From Sanghuangporus weigelae (lineage: Eukaryota; Basidiomycota; Agaricomycetes; Hymenochaetales; Hymenochaetaceae): DNA of 64,000 nt. The notes under the pieces are model-generated. The model had not been told where the DNA came from, did not search any database, and saw only the letters and a program-made list of their open reading frames with translations. This document shows, piece by piece, positions 45,941-60,100 of this stretch. A program made the position numbers and the translations under genes. Numbering within the stretch: the first letter of the stretch is position 1; each line of letters starts with the position of its first letter. The stretch covers positions 2,294,001-2,358,000 of the forward strand of contig CP137323.1 in assembly GCA_033182465.1 (NCBI GenBank). Reading direction: 5' to 3'.

Positions 45941-46665
45941 TCACTTCAGCGTAGAATATCGCACCGTTTGACCATCTTTCACAAGCCGTTCCAAATTAGC
46001 ATTCGCAATTCGGAGCTCATCACATTGCTGCCGAAGTTCCGAGATTTCGCTATGCTGTACAAAGAAGGCGGTAAGTAAAACGTACGAAGGATATTTACAG
46101 ATATAGAAAAGAAAGTTCAGGATGCGACGTGCTATGAATGACACTGTGGGATCGCGGCGAGTCTCTTGCCTCGCAATCAACGCCAGATAAGCTGCTAAGC
46201 TCAGATGTCGACCAGTGGACGACCTGAAACCTTAAGTACGTCCATACCTCGCTTTATATAATCTAGCAAACCGAGAAAATGCTGATCGCGGTTCCTTTAG
46301 ACTTTGTACTTCTCCCGTGACACTGACAGCGATCGGCTTCTCGAAGTCGAGAACAGCGTCATACCCCACGCCACAGTCACACGTCCCGGAGAATAGCATC
46401 CTCGTTCACATCCATTCATGCCCATGCTCATGACGAGCTACAAGCTAACACGATATCAAGCCCGCCACGAAAGAAAATGTTCCAAAAGAGAATGAAATTC
46501 GGACAAAGACGAAACCAAACTCACCGACTTCTGGACTGTTTCCATGATCCTCTCAAACATGGACTCGACGCTCGGAGGCGCCATCGTGGGCATGACCGTG
46601 GCCTGAGCGGCAAACTTGTGTGACACCGGAACGTATCCATGAGGAGAAGAGGGAATGAAAGACAT
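45941..46665 (-). CDS. Small coiled-coil protein (hypothetical, about 84 aa)
   Basis: Proposed exons 46665-46525 and 46054-45941, with a GTGAGT donor and TACAG acceptor, joined in phase 0. The product starts MSFIPSSPHGYVPV, then has a helical stretch (SVESMFERIMETVQKS | HSEISELRQQCDELRIANANLERLVKDG) that reads as one continuous coiled coil across the junction, which supports the join. The 470-bp intron is unusually long for this locus and contains a TATATAA-like box near 46,255, so the second exon might belong to another transcript. Function unknown. The stop codon abuts the guanylyltransferase start in the same frame. Confidence 0.5.
46252..46263 (-). promoter_or_regulatory. Possible TATA box for the guanylyltransferase gene
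   Basis: ATTATATAAAG on the minus strand, about 310 bp before the guanylyltransferase ATG and inside the proposed intron of the small coiled-coil gene. If used, it would let the enzyme gene be transcribed separately. Confidence 0.3.
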
Positions 46666-48425
46666 CGTATCTGTAACCTGTCGTCGTCACGGACAAATGT
46701 GTTTCAGCCGAGTGTAATGAGAGTCTTGAGAGCAAAGGTGGCAATAGCAAAGTGATGCGTAGAAGAAGTATGAAAGAGCGTGGTGGTATGGAAGAGCCGT
46801 GGTTAAATAGGAGGTATGGAGGTGTTGTCAGGTGTTGAGGCAGCCGGCGTTTATGTGCGGCGTTGAGAACCCTCTTCAGGTCCCGTTGCCTTTTAGCGAT
46901 TGATTTGGGTTGGGCTGGGTACGATCGGAGTCGCCAATTTTAGACCGACCTTCAATTGACCAAAGAAACGTGACTTCCGATTCTTCTTTTCCGTCATCTC
47001 CCTTCTCAGACGATGATTTGATTGAACGGCTTTTACACTGCGTATGCTTTGAAGTAGGTCATGATACATGCGCGACGTTGACAGGTTGGGGCAGAAAGCC
47101 CTCTGGCCGACTCGGATTACACGCTATGCTTGCGCTGCTTTTCTTCTGCATACGTGGCCATAAGTCATTTCTTCAGACGACGCGGCTGATATTTCGCAAC
47201 CCCAGGTGCTGCGGGTCACTCGCATCTCCCACTTCCGCGTCTCTCGGCCCTTCTCGCATCTCACGATGAAACAGATTTGCATCATATTCGATTTGGAGAA
47301 ATTAAGGCCGTGTAGATTTTCACACCCAAGACCGTATATAATAACCTCGCCAGACAGGTTCCGAGAAAGCGGCAAATAAGCTACGAAAATGAGTGTTGAA
47401 TATTCCTAATTTCATCCGTCTTCAACCTCTTCCCATTTGGTCCCGAGTAAGTACTTAAAGTATGTAAACATCTTCGGCTGATCCGAGGAACTGCATACTG
47501 CGTATGAAAACATCACGAAGAACGAAGAGTCTGTGCGTCGTCAAGACACTCTGCTCCAACACTACTGATTTACTGTAATTGCAGTATTTACGAGTGAAGA
47601 TGGCCTTATGCATGCACTCACAAGGTCCTCATATTACTGCTATTGCAAGAAGTGATTTCTATGCTTTACGGAAGAAAGAAGTCAAATCCCGCAGGATTGT
47701 AAACATTTAATTTTACTTTTCATTCTTCTCTCTGCTCCCTGCGCGCCTATCACGCCGGAAGATTGGAAGAGTTTTCCCGCAAAATACGACGCATGCATGT
47801 CACCTGGTGATGCCCCTACTCGGCAGAAACTCAAAACCAAAACCAAGCAAATACGGCTCTTCATGACAATACTTGACAGGCGAGTGTACTCAGCCGATAT
47901 ACAACATACAGTCCCCAAATTCTTACACCTCTTGCGTGACCGGTCCATACAATGCCGCTGTTTATACTGCCCTCTTGTAGGCAATCTATAATGTTATAAA
48001 GATACAGCCCCAAAGCTGGGAGAGCACGTATAAAAACAGCACGGCGCGATACTTGATTGCGGCTTCCCTTCATAAAGGCAAATGTGCAATGGTATGTCTA
48101 TGCAACAATGATTTAGAAAAAGCCTGGTTCGGACTTAAATGTAGACCTTTTCCCAGATCCAACGGCATGCTCGGGTATTCAGAATCTTCGCAAGGGCAGT
48201 CGGTTGGATCGGCAAGAAAGAAGTCGCTTGAAAAGTCTCATGTTATCATAGACTAGTATGGTGTTCCAGGCGACTTAAAATTGACTTGTAGTTACTCAAA
48301 AACGACGCGATATACACTCCTTACAAATACCTATCGTACGTACACGATCGAGCCTACAAATGGACCGACACTGAAAGGCTAAACAATTACAACGTTCTTC
48401 CAAACGACGATATCACGCATTTCGC
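46666..48425. other. Gene-poor stretch
   Basis: Only short frames without recognisable domains (for example 119 aa on + at 46,910 and 100 aa on - at 47,682). None shows splice-supported continuation or family motifs. I see no gene I can defend. Confidence 0.4.
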
Positions 48426-49639
<1,214 letters not shown>

Positions 49640-50355
49640 ATTCTTTCTAAGGTTGAGGTGAGTTACGTGTGATGATGATAGTTGTTAGAAGTGAAGATAG
49701 AGATTATCGACGAAGAGGCGCCGCCAGCGCTGGTACAGCATTTTGGATCTCCAAGATATGGCGATCATGATGAAACCCGATTATGGCAGCATTCTCCATT
49801 CTTGAATATCAGCTGATCTTTATGTAAATTTGACAAATCGAGAAGATCGAACATTAAGCCGAGTCTGGTTCACGGTTCACTGGCGAAGATTGGGCAAAAT
49901 CTCGAACGAGCTGCTTTCGCAAAGTCTTCTGGGCAAGGAGGTGCATTTCTTTGAAAGAATTCGAAAGTATATAATTCGGTGATTCAATGAAGAATAGAAG
50001 ATCTCTTATGAAAATTGTATGAAGCTCCTTCTAAATATTTACCTTCTCATGAGGTTATAGAAAACTACCAGACCAACGCCATCCTAACGGTCAGCATTGT
50101 ATATTATTTCATTGATTGAGTCTTGAGAAAGAATTTACGAGTCTCGATGTCTCGATCCGATTCTACCACGTGAGATGATCTTGCGTCGATCAGCTAAACC
50201 GTGACAGCGTACTTCGTTCCTTCATACTCACCTCTACCGTATGCATCGTGTTTACCCCGCTGGCTTCACGTCGACGCCCCTCGCCCTCTTATTTTCCGAG
50301 TATAACCTGTTTTCATGGTTCGTCAACTCACTTTCTGATCTGTTTGCATATTGTG
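49640..50355. other. Divergent intergenic region
   Basis: Lies between the PEF gene (-) and the sugar transporter (+), so it should hold both promoters. No clear TATA box or repeat stands out. A frame beginning at 50,248 extends the transporter upstream, but the MTFRDQTHRDD start at 50,356 is preferred because the extra residues look non-conserved. Confidence 0.5.
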
Positions 50356-52927
50356 ATGACGTTTCGCGACCAGACGCATCGAGATGACGGCTATGTAGTC
50401 ATCCCGACGGACGCTGATGGTGATACCTCAGGAGAACAAGCATCAACGAAAGTTACGAATGGCATCTTTGCCGTCCATGGTGGTGCCACAAATAGCTACT
50501 CTTATGCTTACGGCCCGGGAGGTGTGGCGGGTTTACGACACAATCCTTATACTCTGGCAAGCGCGGTGTTGGCATCCATAGGCGGCCTGTTATTCGGCTA
50601 TGATCAAGGTGTCATTGCAAACGTGCTTGTAATGAAGGATTTCAAGCTAAGGTGGGGAATGACGGAATGGCAAGAAGGAGTGATGAGTGAGCGACTTCTT
50701 AACGTCCTATAGGGATGCTGATTAAGTTTCTTTTTCATCTAGCTGCTATGCTTGAGATGGGCGCCTTATTAGGGGCCTTGATTGCTGGAACATTCGCAGA
50801 CAGATGTTCGCGTAGACAAGCTATACTTACTGCATGCTGTGCGTATTTCAGCGATCTTTGTCTACCGCGATTCATTCCGCATTTCGCATGATGTTTGAGG
50901 CATTTGGCTTTATGTGGAACATTCCACAATGCAGAAAATTATCTCAGCTACCTTCGAGCGGTTGACCTTGGTTAACCGTCTCGCTTCGACTGATTCTTGC
51001 ATTAATCGCCAATAATTTCCTGTACAGAAACTGACTCTTTACTTGCAGTTGCATTTGCGGTTGGGAGTGCCTTACAATGCGCTGCGGGTTCTCTCGGTGT
51101 TCTGATTACTGGACGTGCCATAGGAGGTCTTGGTATAGGATCACTAAGGTCAGCTTTTACTTCGACTCGTCCCGCCTTCTTTCTGACTTTACCACTAGTA
51201 TGCTTTCGCCGCTTTATCTTGCAGAGATTAGTCCTCCGGAGGTGCGAGGCTCGCTTATGGCTCTAGAACAGTTTGCCATCGTATTCGGTGTCGTCCTGGG
51301 CTTCTGGACTGGTTTCTCTACGCGTGATTGTATGTACTCTAGAATGTTACTTTGGCGCGGTACTCATCACCGCCGTTAGTTCCCGGTGCAACATCATGGA
51401 GATTGCCGTTGGCAATTCAGCTCATTCCGGCTGCCGTACTCGCTTTCGGTTGTCTCTTTCTTCCGCCATCTCCGCGGTTGCTCATCTTTCAAGGCAGAAA
51501 TGATGAGGCACTTCGAGTTCTTGCCAGATTGAGGCTGCGCGCACCCGAGGAAGAGCAGACAGATCCCCTCCTGAAGGTACGTACCGGTGAACCTTGCTTG
51601 AAAGATTAGAAAGTTCATTATAACACTGTAGATTGAATTCTTGGAGATGCAAGTTGAAGCTGAGCTCATCAACAGAGCTGCAACATCAACAGATCATAAG
51701 AATACTCTGGAAACTGAGATTAATGGATGGATGAGTCTTTTTTCTCCTAAATATGTCGACCAGGTCATGGTCGGCGTCATGATAATGTTCTTCCAACGTA
51801 AGCGACTCCTTACATCGTTATCTTCATAAGTTTTACCGAATCTCTCCTTTAGAATGGAGTGGGATTAATGCGCTGATATATTACGGACCTATATTAATGG
51901 AACGAATCGGAGTAATTGGAGATGGTGCTGACCTTTGGGGCAGTGGTGGCATCGGCATTGTGCAATTTTTTGCTGTTGTACCGGCAATAATGTACATAGA
52001 TCGCCTTGGTAAAACACTCCTGTTCTTAGTTCTATTATATCGGAGGGACTAACCTTATTGTTCTTTGAAGGCAGAAAGCCATTGCTTCGATGTAAGAATG
52101 AATCAGTTTTATAGGATCCACTATTCTGATTTCGTGCTAGGGGGAGGCATCATAATGGGGTCCGCGCATCTCTTCATTGCGCTATTGGTACCCTTCTTGC
52201 TCTTTTGTGGCTTTCGTAGGATCTGATATTCAAAAGGTGCTCTACTTTGAAGATGGTTGGGGCGACCGCCACTTTACTGTATACGTTGCTGTCGGGTACG
52301 CCTTTTATTCAATCTTATTCAGTCTTGATATCGATTGACACAGTCCATTGAAGGTGCATCTATATTTTTACCGCGGCATATGGGCTCAGCATCGGTCCCA
52401 TCGCCTGGATCTTACCTAGCGAGGTTCTTCCGCTATCGATACGGAGTAGAGGAGCGGCGTTAGCCACGGCTTCGAACTGGCTAAATAACTGTAAGTACCT
52501 GGTCGTCCCGAGTCCATCTGAGCTTGCGCACTAAAGCTCGCGATTATAGTCATCATCGGACTTATCACTCCTCCATTACTGGCCTTCTCCCCAGCGTAAG
52601 CCGATTTTCTTGCCGTTCCTGTGCTGTGGCTAAACTTTGTGATAGAGGGACGTTCGCTGTATTCGCTATATCGTGTTTTGGCCTGGTCTGGTGGTCGCGC
52701 AAGTACGTCCCTGAGACTGCAGGTGTTTCCCTTGAAGAGATAGACAAGCTCTTCAAGTCCGATGCAGGGACAGAGGATGCAGAACTCAGACGCGAGGTGG
52801 GCTTCCTTTGTCGCTTCAAGTGACGCATGGATAGTTGACTCTGTTTTACTTGCCCTAGATCATGCGCGAGGTAGGCTTGGAAGCTCTGATTCGTGAGCTG
52901 TCTAACGAAAGCGAAAGCGAGTCGTGA
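50356..52927 (+). CDS. MFS sugar transporter
   Basis: About twelve exons, all with GT-AG introns of 45-130 bp. Exon 1 is 50,356-50,686 and the last exon 52,859-52,927. The reading stays open throughout. Family marks in order: GLLFGYDQGVIANVLV (TM1), GTFADRCSRR, GRAIGGLGIGSL, PLYLAEISPPEVRG, PPSPRLLIFQGR, QQWSGINALIYYGP (TM7), GPIAWILPSEVLPLSIRSRG, VPETAGVSLEEIDKLF. These place it in the sugar porter family (12 TM helices, plasma membrane, proton-coupled or facilitated uptake of hexose or polyol). The substrate cannot be read from sequence. The exact ends of the exon around 52,240-52,300 are the least certain. Confidence 0.9.
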
Positions 52928-53949
52928 ACCGGCTATGTAGCCCTTTGTTTACTACGAGGTCATTTCAGGGTTCAGTTGTCAATATGCACTAACGATCTAA
53001 CTAATCACCGCTACACCTATCTTTAATCAATTTCCGTTGTATTATACGTGGATCTCGCTATCTGTTGTATTTCTAGGTGCTGGCAACATCTTGAACTTAC
53101 TGTGGGCTACGATGGTCTTACCAGGTCCGCTGCAATGGCGTCGTCGTGACCTCTGAAGCCTCTATGTGTCCTATGACTTGGGATACACACGAAAGCAATG
53201 TCGAACAACGTCGAAAGCGCAGTGACCGCAGTGAAGACTAGACTGGTTATTGTCGGCTTGACCAATAATTGTTTGAAGAAATCTCATGCCAATACGCTGT
53301 AACTGCGCATTATGACGCAAGACTCCGCAGACGAGTACGCAAATATGATGCGCGAGTCTTATTACTGAAACTGTACGGGCTATTTATTCGCCATTGTTTT
53401 CCAGTGCTCAATTCTCCGGAAGCTCGTGACCAAAGACGTCGAACAAACCATTCTGAAGAACGCGTTTGATCAGGACAAGATCATGAATTTCATTCTTCGA
53501 TTATTGAGGGCCTTCGCTAGACGTACTTATGTCTTAACATAGATAAGCTGAAGACGCCATCACAATATTAGGTGGCTTCGACTGCACCGCTACATCTTGC
53601 TCTAAGCGAGTAAGGTACTGGGGTTTGGGGTTCGGGGAAGCGTTGAGATTTCACATGCACTGGTCGTGCGTGTCTGAACTGATTGATCAAATCTTGAGTC
53701 TTTGGCGCAGCAAACTCTAAGTTAGAAGGTCAACGACTTTCATGTTATTTTACCCATTGCGACGACACAGGACGAAATGAAAGTCCTGAAGGATATTCGA
53801 TAAATACCACATTTGTTCGTTTGAATCCTCTACGACATTCGGACCGAGCCTATATACGGTAATGCGAAGGGGCAGTCCAATTGAATTGGTTCTCATTTCC
53901 CATCTCACATCCACCAGACAAACGATGCACCGTGTGTAATCCATGAATT
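52928..53949. other. Intergenic stretch 3' of the transporter
   Basis: No gene is recognised. Short frames (for example 66 aa at 53,269) lack any family features. Confidence 0.45.
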
Positions 53950-53951
53950 TA

Positions 53952-54350
53952 CAGTGTATCCGGAAAACCTTGTCGCGCGACTTTTTTTCTTTCATGCGTG
54001 TGATTTCCCGATTAGGTAGTACCTTCCGTAAATAGCTCAGAAGGGTCGACGCGAGTGCTAGCTGGGAAGCGACTGTTGTTATTCCCCCCAACCTCTGCTC
54101 TGGTCACTCACCTTGCCATTTCTTGCCCTCCTGTGGGCTATCCAGCTCACTTGCATGACATCTGGTGGCTGGGATGAGAAGTTCATGGGAGGGAACAGAA
54201 TTGATTGCTGATCGACGCGAGGGCACAGGTGCCGATCTTGTTCGGCTGTTTATGGAAGGTACTACTTATTTCGGAAGGTACTACCTAATCGGGAAATCAT
54301 GCGCTTGAAAGAAAAAAAGTCGCGCGGGACAAGGTTTTCCGGATACACTG
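53952..54350. mobile_element. 399-bp MITE, Tc1/mariner-like
   Basis: About 80-bp inverted repeats: the left end CAGTGTATCCGGAAAACC and the right end GGTTTTCCGGATACACTG, flanked by TA on both sides (53,950-51 and 54,351-52). CAGT-type ends and a TA target duplication are characteristic of Tc1/mariner/pogo elements. There is no transposase, so it depends on a partner elsewhere. The two arms are almost identical, suggesting fairly recent insertion. Confidence 0.8.
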
Positions 54351-54352
54351 TA

Positions 54353-54776
54353 AGTGTTTCTCTTCCATCCAGACATGATGAATAGCACCTGCGCATTAGC
54401 TGATTTGACTCCGACTCATGTTCAAAGCTCAGAATGTTCATCGGCAGTCTCCAATCTCAGTTTTCCTTGGTCTTTTCAGGTCTGCTGAAGATGAAGCTCT
54501 TCTCGTGACCAACCAGCCTCTTTTCAATTGCGAAAGTGACGGGTGTTTTTTGTCTGGAATCTGAGGCTGAGGAGAAAGTGTCGCTTATGTAATGATCGCA
54601 TCTTCCCGAGGCTGTGTTTCCATTTAATATTGGTACGGGTACGGTACCAATAAACACATGAAAAACATCTTGCTCGGTTTAAACTTTGATGATAACTAGC
54701 ATGATGAGTTCGTTGTACGAATAGCGCTTCGCTTCGCGACCACGATCATCATCCTATTGCTCCTCGAAGTCTCGCA
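54353..54776. other. Upstream region of the P450 gene
   Basis: No gene is recognised. It contains a 'ggtacgggtacggtacc' near-palindrome near 54,636 and no obvious TATA box. Confidence 0.45.
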
Positions 54777-57150
54777 ATGACTCAACTCTCTGTGCAAAGC
54801 ATACTCCAGGCGGATCTGAATGCTAGAACTGTCGGGGTCGTCGTCTCGGGTAAGTGGATTGAAAAAATATACAAGAAGGGGTGCGTTGACTTTTGCTCTT
54901 TGTGCTGAAGCTCTTGTGCCGCTGGCGATTGTATATCAACTCTGGCTGTACCCATATTTCTTCAGTCCTATTCGCAAGGTCCCAGGACCGAAGGGATCGC
55001 TTCTCGACTGGCGATATGTCCTTTTCGGCGAGTTTCCAAAGATCATGCGTGGAGAAGCTGGAATAGTACAGCGAGAATGGGCCAAAGAGTATGGAACAAT
55101 CATACGAGCCGTCGGGCCATTTGGCATTTCGCGAATGATGCTCCTGAGCCCCACCGCGATGCACAAGGTGCTCGTATCCGACTGGGTTGAATATCCTAGA
55201 GTAAGGAATAAGCCTTCGTTTTGAAAAAGCAAAGTTCTGATGGGCACGCTTTAGCCGAGTTTCATGAGGAATATACTAGGGATTGTTGCTGGCTACGGTT
55301 TGCTGACTGTCACTGGTGATGAGCATCGTCAAATGCGCCGTTTCATGAATCCAGCTTTCTCCATAGCGAGTTTGAGTGCTCGTAAGTAAACGTTGGTTGA
55401 AAGCTTAAAGAGGCTCTGATCATTTTTCCGATAGAAACACACATGTATTATAAGCCGATATACGAGTAGGTTTAGATTTCCTGCTCCTTCTATAAATGAA
55501 TTGAGAGCTCTCGCCAGCTTGGTTGACATCATCAAAGGCAAAATCAAGTATACCTCCGGAAACGTGTTTCAGGTATACGACCTCAGTGAGTCTTTTTTCA
55601 TTCGTGAGAGGCGGACCGAGTTGACCTACTTCTCGTAGTGAGCATGGTGACTCTTGATATCATCTGTCTAACTGCGTTCGGCTACGAGTGCGACAGTCTG
55701 CACAACCCAAAGAACGAGATAGCAGATGCGTACCATAAACTGCTAGATCTTCAGAGCGGTAAGATAACGTGCCATTATTCATCGCCCATTTTGACTCGGA
55801 AACAGGTCAAAATCTGGCTCGACTCATTGCCATCGTGTCTCTTCCTGGAATGCCCAAGCTCATCAAGTCAAAGTGGCTATATGATCACCGCCATTGGCTT
55901 CGCAATTGGATCCACTTGAAGCCTCTTAGCATCATGATTGAATGTATGCACCGTATCGAGCGCGTATCTTCCAAGATTCTCTCAGATGCGAATGCACATG
56001 CCACTGCGGTAGCCTCAAGCGATAGCACACTGAAGGGAAAGAAAGATGTGATGAGCTTGCTGGTTCAGGCACGCATGAATGAGAGCGATGGGTCTGGGTA
56101 CAAGATGTCCGATTCGATGATGATGCAGCAAGTGGTCAGTGATTGCGCACCTTTTCCTGCCGTGGATTCAAAAATTCATTCTATATAGCTTACTTTCTTG
56201 GGAGCTGGTCATGAAACAACGGCATCCGGTCTTACTTGGGTTAGTACATAAACTTTGACGATTGAAGTTATCCTCATCGTTTTCTTTAGACACTTTGGCT
56301 GCTCGCTACGCATCCGGAAATTCAGTCCAAGCTCCGAGCCGAGCTCTTGCCAGTCATAGCGGAACATCCCAATCCTGACTTCCGTACCTTGAAGAGCATC
56401 GAGTATTTGGATTACGTTGTGTGAGCACTTTGCCTTTTATCTGGGTACTTTCCGTAGTTTCTGATTGTGAAATAGAATGGAGAGTCTCCGTGTGATGCCT
56501 CCAGTACCTATGACGATTCGACAAGCCGGGAAGAGTGACTACATTGATGGAGTCTGGTTCCCGAAAGGGACCTTGTTCTATATCGCAGTACGTTCATCGG
56601 CTCAGCCCTGAATCTGCATGACATCTCATCCATCGGCGAGACAGATTCGGGTCATCAACACGTACAAGGACTTCTGGGGTGAAGATGCAGAAGAGTGCGC
56701 CGGCTTCTTTCTTCCATACCGCGGGGCGCATGGGGCTAACTTGTATGTTCGGGGAATAGATTCCGTCCCGAACGCTGGGGAAAGCTCAACGAAGCAGCCG
56801 CGTACCACCCTCTTCACTCGCTCCAAACATTTATCAACGGTCCTCACCACTGTATTGGTAAGACGATGGCGATCGTGGAGATGAAAGCCGTTCTCGCGTA
56901 CGTACATGCTACCGCTTCTCACTTCTCGCTCCTCGATCATGAGACTCACTTTGATTCCGTGTTTAGTATAATTATAGCAAACTTTGAGTTCGCGCCCGCG
57001 TACGTAGGGCAGACTACACGTCCTACTGCCGCCGTGACCATGAGTATGTTCTTCTATAATCTAGTCTCTGCGAAGCACCTTGATTGATTTCCCTGTGATT
57101 AGAACCCGCGGATAATATGCCTCTGTTAGTAAAGCCTATACAGAAATGAA
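54777..57150 (+). CDS. Cytochrome P450 monooxygenase
   Basis: About thirteen short exons from MTQLSVQSILQ at 54,777 to the stop at 57,148-57,150; introns are mostly 45-65 bp. The N-terminus has a hydrophobic segment (LVPLAIVYQLWLYPYFF) that should anchor it in the ER, then the proline hinge PIRKVPGPKG. The oxygen-activating I-helix motif GAGHETT is at 56,201-56,221, the K-helix ESLR near 56,482, FRPERW near 56,755, and the haem-binding FINGPHHCIG at 56,830-56,859 with its cysteine at 56,851-56,853. All core motifs are present, so it looks functional. The CYP family and substrate cannot be assigned from inspection. Neighbours give no hint of a biosynthetic cluster. Confidence 0.9.
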
Positions 57151-60100
57151 ATCAGGAGAATGCCTTTCGGGTCAAGGACAATGACTTTCTGCCTTTACTC
57201 AAGTGAGCTGACGTCGCACCAAGCTGGGTCCCATAAGGTTCTAGCTTCCGTAATTATAGTGCAGTGGGAATTTCTGCCTGTATCATCTACCCATGTTATC
57301 TGTTTCCACTATTTTTGATTTCGCCTAATATGTATGCCAAAGCGATACTTACTCAAGATTATACCATAAATATATGCTACTGATAAAGATGTATGTGTGC
57401 TGAAGCGTTCATATGCATAGAAAAATTGGCTGCTCTAATACGCTTGTATATTTCTTCTGAGTGAAGCCCTTGGTAGACAAAGTGAACCGAGGAGCCCAGA
57501 CTTCGCTGGAGCTTTCTCCGACATCTAATATCAGTTCGCAAGCATTGATACATCATGTACTAGACGTCCTAAATCGTCGAAGGGTAGGGAATGCTGCCCC
57601 AGCCACCTTCAGGAGAAACATACTGGTCGAACTGACTGGCCCTGTCGGAGTTGACGGCAAAGCCTTTTGTCCTGGCTTTTTGCAGTAGATAACACAAACA
57701 CAAATTCAGATTGAAAGCATGCCAAGAAAGATAACTAAGTTATCGATGCCTTGGACAAATTGTCCAGCTAATTCGCCAACGTAATGCGAAACCTCGAAGC
57801 GGGTGCACTCGCTCCGCTCAACGTGTGCGTTTGTTGTCCTACACTCGTGGCAGAACTCAGCTTGATACTAGCATCCTATTCGCGAAGTGTTTTCGGGAAT
57901 TTAGCCTAAAAGAGAGTAGGATAAAGCAGACAACATCACGAGTTTGCCATCGTCTAGAAGCCCAGATTGCAACTACCGGAAGGACCAAACACTGCGATTG
58001 AGACATAGGATGAAATATGACTTACGTAGGGCTTTTACACGAAAGTTGTTGATATTTAGATGACGCGACATCCCGTAGAAATTTTCTCAGTGCCTAAATG
58101 TATAAAATGATACCAGAAATCTTGTTTGCAAACATACTATCCACAAATCCTAAAAGGAAGCGGCACAAGACAACTTTAAGTACTCTGTGTTCCTTTCGAA
58201 GGCACCGACCAAGAGCGGCGAAAGCTAGCAGATTCTGAGGGCATTAAATAAGAATTGCAGTTACAGGTACACCATACGAGATGAAATTCTCGATGATTGT
58301 TGTCATTCCGTAACGAGCAGCTCGCTTGTCGGCTGAGAGGGAGTTAGTATTGATTATGCTTGTTCCGACATTCCTCATTTTCTCATCACGAAGCCGCACA
58401 AATCTATCTGGCATGCAATATTCGAGAGCTGATTATGAAGTATGCGGTTTTCTAAGAATCGGAGATGCTGTAAAGAATTAATGTAGTGTAACTGGAGTTA
58501 TGAGGGTCTCTAGTCTTCTGTAACTGTGTAATATGGTCATCTTAGTACGGCGTAGACGCGACAGAAGCTCTGCGTGAACAGAATGTTTTCAGCTTACCCT
58601 AGAAGACAACGCCGAGAACAACAGTCAAATCAATGCGAACCGATCCTGCTGATATTAACGTTCGAGAAACAGTAGCCTATGCGCTCGCGAAAGCGTATAC
58701 GTTTGGCTAACAGGAAAGCTGGTAATCAGAGGAGGGTTATGTTTGCTCTGTTGCATCTATGCACCGTCTACAATACATACTTGTCAGAGATTTTCAAAGA
58801 TAGATGCCTCTACCCATCATGATATCGAAGTCACCTGGCATGATTGCGGTTACTGATCCATTTTTTCATCGCCCTGGTGAAAGCATTACCGGATGCAAGA
58901 CGTATAAGAGACGGTTACCAGTGATGCATTACTTGATGGTTCTATGAGAGCCGACCATTGGACTATGACGGATATTGATAGCTTCAAGATGGCTATCATT
59001 ACACTTAAGGTGAAGCTACCCTCTTGAATGCGATCGATGTTCTCCGTGAAGCCGTGATCCCACATCGCTTGGCTCGGAAAAGGTCCCGAAGGTAAAAGTA
59101 CCCGACTTTGAAGAAGACTGAACAGCCTCAGATGTGTAATATGTCGATGTACTTACGTATCTCTGTGTCCGTCTCTTTACAGCATTAACGCTACCATCCT
59201 GCACTGTCGAGAGGGGGAAATATCGAAAACTGAGATTAGGGTCTAAACAAGTCGGTTAAAGAAAGAGTGTTAGTAATCCGGATTGTTCCGAAATCAAATT
59301 CCGATTTCGCGGCGTGCTGCGCTCTTTTCTTACTCACCTCACCATCATCAACCAAAACTGATGCTCTATGATCATGCTCTATGATCATTCTTTCTTGCCA
59401 CTCTGTCAATAGAATTAGAAAAGATTACTAAGATCAGAAAAGGAGCATCCGTACCAATAATTGACATCTCTCCTAACAAAAGAGTTATAGCTATTTTCTT
59501 TGGATCGTCCACCTGAAAGTATTCGTTCATCGAGTACGAATAGGAAGACTGCTCGTTTAATTGGCGCGTCTTTTCGCCGGAGTCGAGCTGCATTTCATTA
59601 ATTATGGAGGTAGCGCCTCTTCTAACTTTGGAACGGCGTTTGAGCAACTTCCTTCCCAAAGAGAAGATCTCTATCTTCGTACAATCGAGTCTACAGCACC
59701 CTCGAAGTACAGTAGTATCGCCAACGTCCTCGGTGTCAAATTGAAAATGAAAGGCAGGTCCCCGAAGGTTCTCGTTTACTTAACTGGAATAACTGATGAC
59801 ATGCGAAGCTAGATCTTAACATCCAAACTTCCGTTTTACTGGATCTTTTCCAAGCGGCAAACAAACAAGCAAGCCCGTCTCGATGTGTATGTACATGTAC
59901 TGCTATGATCTCCGGTCTATTTCAGGCTTGTCACTCGGTTCAATGGTGAGGCCTTGTTATCCCTATTCCATCATCCCCGCCCAAGTGTTTCATACATTCT
60001 GATGCATGAACTGTGACGGCAGGACGTTTGGTTGCTACTGGAAACGTGTCTGCTACATAAGTACATTCGAATCCTTTAACAGAAGGAGTGTTCCTATGAA

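Noticed and set aside
46910-47269. 119-aa plus-strand frame
   Set aside because: No recognisable motif, no homologous partner in the window, and unremarkable composition; could be a chance frame.
50248-50355. Upstream extension of the sugar transporter start
   Set aside because: The added residues are not like the family's N-terminus; the ATG at 50,356 gives the usual short hydrophilic leader.
57461-57688. 75-aa plus-strand frame 3' of the P450 gene
   Set aside because: No family marks, and the P450 already ends properly at 57,150.
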